Origin: Balneolaceae bacterium
GTDB taxonomy: Bacteria > Bacteroidota > Rhodothermia > Balneolales > Balneolaceae
Length of the DNA stretch: 32,259 nt
Reading direction: 5' to 3'
Assembly (NCBI GenBank): GCA_007123715.1
Contig: SKKO01000008.1
Coordinates: forward strand, 1 to 32,259
A model generated the notes under the pieces. That model saw nothing but the letters and a program-made list of their open reading frames with translations, ran no database searches and was not told the origin of the DNA. The first letter of the stretch is position 1; every line of letters begins with the position of its first letter. A program made the position numbers and the translations under genes. Positions 1-7,434 of this stretch are shown here, in pieces.

Positions 1-170
1 AACATAGCGAATTTTCAAGAATATGCAACATTGTTCATGAAATGGAAGCGTTTTTAATTTTCTTCGAAAAAATGTTTATATAAAAGCTATAGACCTTATA
101 GAGAATAGTGACCATATCATGCCATGTTTTTTCTTACATTTATAGTAGAAATAATTTAAAAAAAATACAT

Positions 171-1148
171 ATGAAAGATATTGAAGGAAAAACGTTTGAG
201 GTAGTGATCATTGGATCAGGCCCGGCCGGTTTAACTGCTGCATTATATGCTGCAAGGGCCGATCTAAAGCCAATAATTTTTGAAGGCCCTGAGCCCGGCG
301 GTCAGCTCATGCAGACTACAGATGTGGAAAATTATCCGGGATATCCTGAAGGGGTTCTTGGGCCAAAAATGATGCAGGATTTCAGGGATCAGGCCACTAA
401 ATTTGGAGCAGATTGCCGGTACGGTTTTGTTACAGATATTGATTTCAGCAAACGGCCTTATAAAGTAACCGTAGATGAAGAGGCCACGGTTCATGCAAAA
501 ACCATTATCATTTCAACAGGCGCATCAGCCAAATGGCTGAATCTTCCCAGTGAGCAGCGCCTCCGCGGGAGGGGTGTAAGTGCATGCGCCACATGTGACG
601 GTGCTTTTTTCAGAGACGAGCATGTGATTATTGTGGGAGGTGGTGATACGGCAATGGAAGAGGCCACATTTCTTACAAAATTCGCGAGTAAAGTTACCGT
701 AATTCACCGCCGTGATGAATTACGCGCATCTAAAGCCATGCAAAAGCGGGCTTTTGATAACGAAAAAATCGAATTTTTATGGGAATCTGCACTTGAAGAA
801 GTGCTTGGAGAACAGGTAGTACAGGGAGTAAAAGTTAAAAATCTGAAAACGGACGAAATAATTACGTTGGAGGATGTAACGGGAGTATTCATTGCAATTG
901 GCCATAAACCTAACACAGACCTGTTCAAAGGTGTACTTCACATGGATGATGTTGGTTACATCATTACCAGGGGCCAGTCTACGGAGACAAATTTGCCGGG
1001 CATTTTTGCAAGCGGTGATGTAATGGATCCGATATATCGCCAGGCTGTAACGGCTGCAGGAACCGGTTGCCGGGCTGCGTTGGATGCAGAACGGTTCCTG
1101 TCTGACCATGTGGATGAAAAAGCCATTGCACAGGCTCACTGGAAATAA
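171..1148 (+). CDS. trxB: Thioredoxin-disulfide reductase
   Basis: Cytoplasmic FAD flavoenzyme that uses NADPH to reduce thioredoxin. The 325-residue protein has the usual family length. An N-terminal FAD-binding GSGPAG motif lies at about residues 15-20, the redox-active CATC motif at C139-C142, an NADPH-binding GGGDTA motif follows soon after it, and the C-terminal FAD motif ASGDV comes near the end. The reading frame is open back to an ATG at 108, but that would add 21 residues unlike the family. I chose ATG 171 (MKDIEGKTFEV), which places the FAD motif where it normally sits. The gene is alone on its strand, converges with the DUF4342 gene and is followed by a long hairpin. Identification is very sure; the start is fairly sure. 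Confidence 0.96.
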   Translation: MKDIEGKTFEVVIIGSGPAGLTAALYAARADLKPIIFEGPEPGGQLMQTTDVENYPGYPEGVLGPKMMQDFRDQATKFGADCRYGFVTDIDFSKRPYKVTVDEEATVHAKTIIISTGASAKWLNLPSEQRLRGRGVSACATCDGAFFRDEHVIIVGGGDTAMEEATFLTKFASKVTVIHRRDELRASKAMQKRAFDNEKIEFLWESALEEVLGEQVVQGVKVKNLKTDEIITLEDVTGVFIAIGHKPNTDLFKGVLHMDDVGYIITRGQSTETNLPGIFASGDVMDPIYRQAVTAAGTGCRAALDAERFLSDHVDEKAIAQAHWK

Positions 1149-1163
1149 CAGAATGATGATCCG

Positions 1164-1209
1164 AATCATCGTCTGACGGGTGCTTTCCCTGTCTGACGAT
1201 GATTTAATC
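1164..1209 (+). terminator. Probable trxB terminator hairpin
   Basis: A perfect 10-bp inverted repeat (AATCATCGTC at 1164-1173, GACGATGATT at 1195-1204) encloses a second short GC-rich pairing (ACGGG with CCCTGT), starting 15 bp after the trxB stop. Only a poor T-run follows, so this could be an RNA-stabilising hairpin rather than a classical terminator. Confidence 0.45.
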
Positions 1210-1274
1210 TTCCATAACTGGCAGGATAAATCAAGATCTATCCATCAATCACAGCGAGTGAAGCAGGCTTTAAT

Positions 1275-1330
1275 CTAGTGTCATGTAAACGATGAAATGA
1301 ATCCCATGCTACTTTGCTTTTGACCACTAG
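1275..1330. repeat. 56-bp repeat with inverted ends, copy 1
   Basis: Starts CTAGTGTCA (1275-1283) and ends TGACCACTAG (1321-1330), which are inverted repeats with one bulged base. The interior (ACGATGAAATGA, then TCCCATGCTA) is shared in the same order and orientation with a second copy at 14411-14466. It sits between convergent genes, 3 bp beyond the stop codon of the DUF4342 gene. It could be a miniature transposon remnant or a dispersed 3'-end element. No open reading frame is present. Confidence 0.7.
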
Positions 1331-1333
1331 TGA

Positions 1334-1726
1334 TTATTGCTTTTTATTCTTGCCTACGGTTTTATCGGTATCTCCGTTATCTGATTCATCTTCGTCAACC
1401 TCATCTTCATCCCTTATTTCAATTACATCTGCCTGCACTTCATATTCATCCTGATCTTCTTCTACTTCGATTTCCACAATGACAGATACATCGTTTGCGA
1501 CCAGTAAAAGGGTGGTGATGGCTGTAATAACCGGTGCATAGAAAACGAAAAAGGCCAAGCCTGCAGCCCCGATTGTCAATTGACTCTGAAAAAGGGTTTT
1601 ACCATGTTTATTTTTAATCATTACTCGTCTGGCATTCCCTTCTTTGATGAGTTTTTTTATTTGATTGATGATCTCATCAACGGTTCCCTGGATCTCTTCA
1701 AGAATGGTATTGGACTGTTTTTCCAT
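1334..1726 (-). CDS. DUF4342-type small protein with acidic tail
   Basis: A protein of 130 residues. The first ~35 residues are helical and amphipathic. A segment reading KKLIKEGNARRVMIKN resembles the core of DUF4342, a family of unknown function. A hydrophobic stretch at about 58-78 (AAGLAFFVFYAPV onwards) could be a membrane segment or a buried hairpin, and the last ~45 residues are strongly acidic (runs of D and E) ending in KNKKQ. An upstream in-frame ATG at 1774 would give 146 residues. I prefer ATG 1726 because it starts like the family and leaves 92 bp for the divergent comM promoter. It converges with trxB. Function unknown; family call from memory of the motif. Confidence 0.7.
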   Translation of the reverse strand: MEKQSNTILEEIQGTVDEIINQIKKLIKEGNARRVMIKNKHGKTLFQSQLTIGAAGLAFFVFYAPVITAITTLLLVANDVSVIVEIEVEEDQDEYEVQADVIEIRDEDEVDEDESDNGDTDKTVGKNKKQ

Positions 1727-1818
1727 GATGGCACCACTTTTTTTAAATTTTTTTGTAAGGAATTCGCTTTTCATAGTTCATACTACGGGAACACACAAAA
1801 AAAGATACAGGATATACT

Positions 1819-3360
1819 ATGCTTTCGAGAGTATTTTGCGCATCCACAATTGGGGTGGATGCGAGATTAATTGAAGTGGAAGTGAATCTCAGTGGAGGAG
1901 TACCCAAATACTTTCTAGTCGGTTTGCCAGACAGGGCTGTCAGTGAATCAAAAGACCGTATTGATGCAGCACTGAAAAATGCCGGTGCATTTTTGCCGCG
2001 TGGTAAAATTACCGTTAATCTCGCACCGGCCGACCTGCCAAAAGAGGGTAGCGCATTCGACCTTCCCATTGCGGTAAGCCTTCTTGCAGTATCTGATCAG
2101 ATTGAAACAGATAAACTTCATAAATCACTGATTCTGGGAGAATTGGCACTGGACGGAAAACTGCGTCCGGTAAAAGGTGTTTTACCAATGGCTGTTGAAG
2201 CCAGAAACCGCGGATTGGAATATGTTTTAGTACCGAAAAGTAATGGTGCTGAAGCTGCTGTTGTTGATGGTGTAAAAGTGATTGCATTTGAAACCCTTCG
2301 GGAGGTAATTGAGTGGCTTCATGATGAAAGCCGTGTGGATCCTTTTGTTGTGGATCTGCAATCACTCTTTCATCAAAACGGTTCAGCTGAAATGCTCGAT
2401 TTTGAAGATGTTCGGGGGCAGGAAAATGTAAAACGGGCACTTGAAGTAGCAGCTGCAGGTGGGCATAATGTGATAATGGTAGGTCCACCGGGTTCGGGTA
2501 AAACGATGATGGCCAGAAGAATTCCTACCATATTGCCACCTCTTACCCTCGATGAAGCTCTCGAAACAACCAAAATTCATTCTGTGGCCGGCCTTATGGA
2601 ACCGGGTAATTCACTGGTAACAAATCGTCCGTTCAGAAGTCCGCATCATACAGTTTCTGATGTGGCACTGGTTGGCGGAGGGAGTATTCCGATGCCCGGA
2701 GAAATTTCAATGGCCCATAACGGAGTTTTGTTTCTTGATGAACTTCCCGAATTTAAGAGAAGTGCACTCGAAGTTATGCGGCAGCCACTCGAAGATGGTT
2801 CCGTGAGTATATCAAGAGCAAGAATGAGTGTGAATTATCCGAGCCGGATTATGCTGGTTGCTTCCATGAACCCATCACCTACCGGCGACTGGTATGACGC
2901 TACTGATGAAAAAGGGGCAACGAATATTCAAATGCAGAGATATCTCAGTAAAATCAGTGGCCCCCTTCTTGACAGAATTGATCTTCATATAGATGTAGAT
3001 AAAGTGAGTTTTGAGGAACTGTCAGCAAAAACGAAAGGTGAAAACTCCGAAAGCATAAGGAAGCGAGTCATTGCAGCAAGAGAGATACAAAGCAGAAGAT
3101 TTTTTGGTATCAAGGGTGTTTATTGCAATGCACAGATGAGTACGAAACTGGCAAGAAAAATTTGCAGGATAGATGAGGCAGGTGAACAGATGCTGAAAAA
3201 AGCAATGAATTCACTTGGCCTTTCAGCAAGAGCATTTGACCGGATCTTAAAAGTTTCCCGCACAATTGCAGATTTGGATAGATCAGAAAACATAAAATCA
3301 AATCATATAGCCGAAGCTATTCAGTACCGAACGCTCGACAGGGAAGGATGGCTGGGGTAA
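1819..3360 (+). CDS. comM: YifB/ComM family Mg-chelatase-like AAA+ ATPase
   Basis: The 513-residue length matches the YifB/ComM family. It has an N-terminal Lon-protease-like fold (MLSRVFCASTIGVDA onwards), a Mg-chelatase AAA+ core with Walker A GPPGSGKT at residues 222-229 and Walker B FLDELPEF near 306-313, the RSPHHT motif typical of the family, and a C-terminal helical domain (LGLSARAFDRILKVSRTIADL). ComM in naturally competent Gammaproteobacteria is a hexameric branch-migration helicase that helps integrate foreign single-stranded DNA. Whether the protein works in transformation here cannot be seen, and no other com gene is nearby. The gene stands alone, divergent from the DUF4342 gene and convergent with an SDR gene. 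Confidence 0.93.
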   Translation: MLSRVFCASTIGVDARLIEVEVNLSGGVPKYFLVGLPDRAVSESKDRIDAALKNAGAFLPRGKITVNLAPADLPKEGSAFDLPIAVSLLAVSDQIETDKLHKSLILGELALDGKLRPVKGVLPMAVEARNRGLEYVLVPKSNGAEAAVVDGVKVIAFETLREVIEWLHDESRVDPFVVDLQSLFHQNGSAEMLDFEDVRGQENVKRALEVAAAGGHNVIMVGPPGSGKTMMARRIPTILPPLTLDEALETTKIHSVAGLMEPGNSLVTNRPFRSPHHTVSDVALVGGGSIPMPGEISMAHNGVLFLDELPEFKRSALEVMRQPLEDGSVSISRARMSVNYPSRIMLVASMNPSPTGDWYDATDEKGATNIQMQRYLSKISGPLLDRIDLHIDVDKVSFEELSAKTKGENSESIRKRVIAAREIQSRRFFGIKGVYCNAQMSTKLARKICRIDEAGEQMLKKAMNSLGLSARAFDRILKVSRTIADLDRSENIKSNHIAEAIQYRTLDREGWLG

Positions 3361-3495
3361 TTTGTGTTTCATAAGTTGAAACATTCCCGAAGATTAATAG
3401 TATGAAAAATAAAAAAGGTAATGGACCGGGAATATCAAACATACTGGAAAGGCAACTGGGTATTTACCCTGCCATTTATTCTGCTTCTCTTATAT

Positions 3496-3518
3496 CTCTT
3501 TTTATAAGAATAAAAGAG
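3496..3518. terminator. AT-rich hairpin between convergent genes
   Basis: Inverted repeat CTCTTTT (3496-3502) and AAAAGAG (3512-3518) with an 9-base AT-rich centre, ending 3 bp from the stop codon of the minus-strand SDR. It is a possible bidirectional terminator for comM and the SDR, but stability is low. The rest of 3361-3521 holds nothing convincing. Confidence 0.3.
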
Positions 3519-3521
3519 TGC

Positions 3522-4232
3522 TCAAATTCTTTCAATCAGCCAATTTGGTGAAAACTTGATCAGCCAGGCAATGAATCTCCAGCGGCGGGTTATATAAGAA
3601 ATCTTTTTTTTCTTTTCTATGTCAATCAGTATTTGCCGCACCGCTTTCTCTGTGTCAGCTACCCAAAACATCCCCTTTTTCCCTTCAGTCATCTCACTTT
3701 CCACAAATCCGGGTTTTACATCCGTAATGGTAATATCATATTTATAGTGATAACAACGATTTCTGTATCCCTGCATGTATGTGGATATAAACGCTTTTGA
3801 AGCTGAATATGGGGCAGCCTTTGCACTCCCAAATAAACCTGCTATAGACGATATTCCCACGATATGTCCGTGCCCCTGCTGGCGGAAATAGTGGAAGGCC
3901 TCCCCGAATAGCCGTACAAATCCACTTACATTCACATCAATAATTTCCTGTTCCATTGCTGTGAAAGAAGAAGCCGGATAGTTGGAAATTCCTGAGTTTA
4001 AAACGATAATGTCCATACCTCCCATTTCTTCAATAAGTGAATGGAGACTTGAACTTGCATCCATTTGCTTTACCACATCCATTTCCCGGAAATGGAAACC
4101 TTTCCCCAACTCCTGGTGAAGCTGTTCCAGCCTTTCAACACGCCGACCGGTACCGCCCACTTCATAACCTTTGTCATGCGCCTGCCGGGCAAGAGAAGCA
4201 CCGATGCCGGAAGTGGCACCGATAATAATCAT
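3522..4232 (-). CDS. Short-chain dehydrogenase/reductase (SDR)
   Basis: Classical SDR of about 236 residues. It has the nucleotide-binding motif GATSGIG (residues 5-11), an NSG motif (79-81) in place of the commoner NAG, the catalytic Ser near 128, and Y142-x3-K146 in YSASK. Such enzymes reduce or oxidise carbonyl/alcohol groups with NAD(P)H; the substrate cannot be read from sequence. The GTGRR after beta-2 suggests NADP preference. The frame is open to an ATG at 4283 that would overlap the upstream membrane-protein gene. I start at ATG 4232, directly before the Rossmann strand; a TTG at 4244 is also possible. It is the last gene of the minus-strand cluster. Confidence 0.88.
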   Translation of the reverse strand: MIIIGATSGIGASLARQAHDKGYEVGGTGRRVERLEQLHQELGKGFHFREMDVVKQMDASSSLHSLIEEMGGMDIIVLNSGISNYPASSFTAMEQEIIDVNVSGFVRLFGEAFHYFRQQGHGHIVGISSIAGLFGSAKAAPYSASKAFISTYMQGYRNRCYHYKYDITITDVKPGFVESEMTEGKKGMFWVADTEKAVRQILIDIEKKKKISYITRRWRFIAWLIKFSPNWLIERI

Positions 4233-4257
4233 TCGTTTTTTCAAGAAAAGAAGATTT

Positions 4258-4821
4258 TCAGGATTCTGTGTATACAGGTGCAACTGAAGGGTATCTGTAT
4301 CTTAGCCATTCATATCCACCGAACAGAATTGCACTGTAAATAACATTTCCTGCAATGGTGTAATGAAAGAAAGGAACGGCAGCAACATAACAGGCGATAA
4401 GCCCTTCAAAGGTAAGCGGATACATCGGGCTGCCCACCCATACTCCAAAATTGCTGATGATGTAAAAAATGACAGATGCCCCCAGTGCTCCACCGAGTAC
4501 ACGGCCGAAAGTTACTTTTTTTAATAGAACATATCCCAGAAGAACGATCATGATAATACTGCCATAAAGATAAAGGAATCCGCCTGTTAACCACGTGAAT
4601 CCATCAAAGTAGGCGGTATATACGATATTGTTGAGGTAAATGTCACTCAACCAAAGAGCTGCCAGAGGCACAATCAATGCCCATTTTTTATCCGAAAAAT
4701 AAGCAGCCCCAAAAAGGGCAATCGCGCCGATCGGGGTAAAATTATAAGCATGTGGCAACAACCTTGACAAGACTGCGAAAATGATAAAACCGGCTATTAT
4801 GTAGATAGATTTTTTTGACAT
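4258..4821 (-). CDS. DUF6580-like membrane protein, putative transporter
   Basis: 187 residues with about five hydrophobic helices (roughly 6-24, 31-42, 50-62, 78-100, 108-130 and a C-terminal one). The N-terminal NFTPIGAIALFGAAYF signature is characteristic of the DUF6580 putative transport family, whose proteins resemble the membrane-embedded S component of ECF-type vitamin transporters. No substrate can be assigned and no ECF ATPase genes are nearby. The stop codon is 25 bp before the SDR start on the same strand, so the two are probably co-transcribed. Family call from memory of the motif. Confidence 0.75.
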   Translation of the reverse strand: MSKKSIYIIAGFIIFAVLSRLLPHAYNFTPIGAIALFGAAYFSDKKWALIVPLAALWLSDIYLNNIVYTAYFDGFTWLTGGFLYLYGSIIMIVLLGYVLLKKVTFGRVLGGALGASVIFYIISNFGVWVGSPMYPLTFEGLIACYVAAVPFFHYTIAGNVIYSAILFGGYEWLRYRYPSVAPVYTES

Positions 4822-4901
4822 CGTTACTTTTGGCTTTTTGTTATTGCCCTAAATATAAGAGTTGGGGAACAAAATGTGAGTAAGAATACAAAAGTAATCA
4901 T

Positions 4902-4929
4902 AAAAAAAGCCGCACTCCGGGAAAAAGTG
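4902..4929 (-). terminator. Weak terminator-like site after yceI
   Basis: Read on the minus strand, CACT/AGTG pairing around a GC-rich CCCGGAGTGCGG segment is followed by seven T residues. The stem is short, so this is only a candidate; it lies in the 143-bp gap between the YceI gene and the membrane-protein gene. Confidence 0.3.
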
Positions 4930-4964
4930 TCACCAAAATTGAGTTTGCAGGTAAAAATGAGTAC

Positions 4965-5585
4965 TTACCTGTTCGTTGTGAGCTCAAGATTAATTTGGAT
5001 GTTCACCCTGTCTCCAACTACGGCAGTAGCTGCCCAATCGCCTACACCCACTCCGAAATCAGTTCTCAATAACTGAGCATTTGATACGATACCTGCTACT
5101 GTCACATTTTCACGCATAGGATGATCCATGACACCAAGGAGTTCAAAAGGAAGTTCAAATTCTCGGGTGATGTCCCGGATGGTTAATTCACCTTTGGCAA
5201 TAAATTGATTATTCCCTGTCTGCTCGATTGTATTACTAACAAACCGGATGTTTGCCCACCTGGCAACGTGAAAGAAATCTTCTGATCTGAGGTGATTATC
5301 CCGGCGCTGATTTCTTGTGTTAATACTTTCGACGGGTATTGTAACATCAATACTGCTTCCCGGAAGGTTATCCGGATCAAAAAATACTTCTGCAGCATAA
5401 TCATCAAAATTGCCGTTGACCGGTGTAAAAAAATGATTAATTGTAAAGTTAATGGCACTGTGAGACCGGTCGATGATCCAGGCAGTTGCTGTATCTTCGT
5501 GTTGATTTTCAGATGAAAAAGCTGATGATACCGATGAAAAGGATATAAGAAAAAGTGTTATAACAAAGATTTTGATCATGTTCAT
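4965..5585 (-). CDS. YceI family periplasmic protein
   Basis: 206 residues with an N-terminal signal peptide (hydrophobic core at about 4-21, likely cut near SSA-FSS at residues 20-25). The mature part begins with the family hallmark W-x-ID-x-SHS-x-INF-x-I and continues through an 8-stranded lipocalin-like barrel with the conserved ST(V)PVESINTRN-like segment and RSEDFFHV. YceI proteins bind polyisoprenoids such as ubiquinone-like lipids in the periplasm; the ligand here is not known. The start could also be the third residue (Met at 5579), which makes no difference to the mature protein. It follows the glycosylase gene after 142 bp, so it may have its own promoter. Confidence 0.92.
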   Translation of the reverse strand: MNMIKIFVITLFLISFSSVSSAFSSENQHEDTATAWIIDRSHSAINFTINHFFTPVNGNFDDYAAEVFFDPDNLPGSSIDVTIPVESINTRNQRRDNHLRSEDFFHVARWANIRFVSNTIEQTGNNQFIAKGELTIRDITREFELPFELLGVMDHPMRENVTVAGIVSNAQLLRTDFGVGVGDWAATAVVGDRVNIQINLELTTNR

Positions 5586-5727
5586 ATTGTCAGGTTTATT
5601 TCTTGATTTATAGTGTCTTTCTAAGCAGAACTTTCCTGATTTTTCAAAAGTTCCGGAAAATTACGAATACTGCTTCGTGTAAAGGGGAATCTTAATGAGA
5701 AATGTTTTTAAAATCAGCACAATTGTA

Positions 5728-6324
5728 TCACAGTATGCCTGATGATATATGAAAGCGCCATAGTTTATTTGCATCTTCACCGGCATAATCTATTCCGATC
5801 CGTTTTGAATGTTGAATTTTTCCAGGGTCGATTTGAAATTTCCTGTCTTCAATCCACAATGGCGGTTTTGATAAAGAGACCGTATTCAGATGTCGTGTAA
5901 CTCCGAGAGCTTGAGTTAATTTTCCGGGTCCGTTGGCCAGATTAGCCGGTTGTTTGATGTTTCTCCGTTTGATCATCACATCCACTCCTTCAACAGGGTG
6001 AACAGCCCTTATCAATACGGCATCTGCCATTCCATTGATATTTGTGACAACATTAAGCATATGGTGAATGCCGTAACACAAATAGATATATGCATGGCCG
6101 GGATTTCCATACATCACCCCCGTTCGTTCAGTCCTGAGACCGTTGTAAGCGTGGCATGCCCTGTCGTTTCGCCCGCAGTAAGCTTCTGTTTCAGTAATGA
6201 TGCCGGCCGTAAACCAATTGTCAATAGTACTGCACAGTACTTTTCCAATCAGTTTTTTACTGACTTCCACAACGTTCGGGTTGGCATAAAAAGATTCAGA
6301 GAGCAGTACACCCGGGTTTCTCAT
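5728..6324 (-). CDS. mpg: 3-methyladenine DNA glycosylase (AAG/MPG type)
   Basis: 198 residues, the normal length for bacterial members of the alkyladenine glycosylase fold. Visible hallmarks are LIGKVL near the N-terminus, ETEAY (about 45-49) carrying the catalytic glutamate, H58-AYNG, MYGNPGHAYIYLCYG (71-85) with the residues that intercalate and bind the flipped base, and LIRAVHPVEG. The enzyme excises alkylated purines to start base excision repair. Its ATG lies 2 bp after the stop codon of the BrkB-like gene, so translation is probably coupled to that gene. Confidence 0.93.
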   Translation of the reverse strand: MRNPGVLLSESFYANPNVVEVSKKLIGKVLCSTIDNWFTAGIITETEAYCGRNDRACHAYNGLRTERTGVMYGNPGHAYIYLCYGIHHMLNVVTNINGMADAVLIRAVHPVEGVDVMIKRRNIKQPANLANGPGKLTQALGVTRHLNTVSLSKPPLWIEDRKFQIDPGKIQHSKRIGIDYAGEDANKLWRFHISSGIL

Positions 6325-6326
6325 GG

Positions 6327-7250
6327 TTAAGAAATAGCGGTATAGGGATTTTTTTCAATGGCGGGGATATTCCGCAAATATACATCCTGGTAGGCTCGTG
6401 CAAGTATGGATGTAAAAATGAAAAGAGCAGCTGCATAAAATGCCCAAAAAGTAATAATCAGCAATGCAGCATACCCCTGGTAAAAAAACCTGTAGGCTGT
6501 AAATGCATATTCAAGATAAATGCTGACACCGTACCGGGACGCTTCAAATAAAAAGGTATAAGATAAGGCTGCAACGAGTGCAGCCCGAATATTCATTTTG
6601 CCCTCGCTGATGAACCGGTAAATCACAAAGAAAAGGAGAAAGGTAAAACTCAGCGGAATGAGACCGGTGAGCCAATCAGACAGCCAGCCCAATTCAATCA
6701 CAATCTCTGTAAATGGTACATTGTAGTTATCAAAACTGAAAAAAGATATGAATGAAATCGCCATTGTAAAAATGATGAAAACCCCGCCGATGATTCCAAA
6801 GGCAAAAAAATTATGTGCAAATTCCATAGCAGGGCTCTTGCGGTCTTTAATATCGAATACGATAAACAATACATGTTTTAGCGAATGAAGCAATCCCTGT
6901 GCAAAAATGATTAAAATGATAAGGCCTGTTATCCCGAAAATTTGTCTTGCCCCGATAAGTGGTTCCAGCATCGCTTCTATGGTAACGGCGCCTTCGATGA
7001 TATCTCCGGTTTGTGATTCATAGGCAAATGAAGGGAGTAATTCTCTTCCATAACGAACAAGTTCATCAAACGCTGCATCAATGGAGAGAATATAACCAAG
7101 TATGGAAATGAGAATGAGTGTAAAGGGAATTGCGCAAATGAAAAGGTTAAATGTTATTGCAGATGCGTTAAATAGCACATCCTTTTTGTATAATAAGATG
7201 CCCACGCGTTTCCAGAAAAGTACTATGTTGCTTTTTGTGATCTCGCCCAT
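6327..7250 (-). CDS. YihY/BrkB family inner-membrane protein
   Basis: 307 residues with about six membrane helices and the family N-terminus (KKDVLFNASAITFNLFICAIP), where the NASAITF segment matches the usual A-x-x-x-AFx-x-x-LSxFP pattern. A loop of roughly 40 residues follows the first helix. Members were once annotated as ribonuclease BN by mistake. The true function is unknown, with links to envelope or serum-resistance phenotypes in some species. First gene of the minus-strand run and divergent from mutS across 184 bp, where both promoters must lie. Confidence 0.88.
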   Translation of the reverse strand: MGEITKSNIVLFWKRVGILLYKKDVLFNASAITFNLFICAIPFTLILISILGYILSIDAAFDELVRYGRELLPSFAYESQTGDIIEGAVTIEAMLEPLIGARQIFGITGLIILIIFAQGLLHSLKHVLFIVFDIKDRKSPAMEFAHNFFAFGIIGGVFIIFTMAISFISFFSFDNYNVPFTEIVIELGWLSDWLTGLIPLSFTFLLFFVIYRFISEGKMNIRAALVAALSYTFLFEASRYGVSIYLEYAFTAYRFFYQGYAALLIITFWAFYAAALFIFTSILARAYQDVYLRNIPAIEKNPYTAIS

Positions 7251-7434
7251 ACAATAAGCAAAATAAGTTGATCGGAACTTAAAGCAAAATGACCTTTTTT
7301 ATTAAATTGCCAGGCAGATACTGTTTGGAGCATTGTGTATGTTACGATACATGATTGAATGGACAATACAGGCTGGAAAGTTATTATTACAATGTTCTTT
7401 TTGAAAAGAGCGGAAGGTTTTCATAGAATTCAAC

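Noticed and set aside
1-83. Short open frames entering from the left edge (frame 1 to a TAA at 55-57; frame 3 to a TAA at 81-83)
   Set aside because: Too short to tell a gene end from AT-rich intergenic DNA; no recognisable protein ending.
3402-3548. 49-codon plus-strand frame after comM
   Set aside because: No family resemblance, overlaps the 3' end of the convergent SDR gene and contains the candidate terminator hairpin.
7251-7434. Promoters in the BrkB/mutS divergent gap
   Set aside because: No clear TAnnTTTG-type or -35/-10 pair could be placed with confidence, though promoters must exist here.
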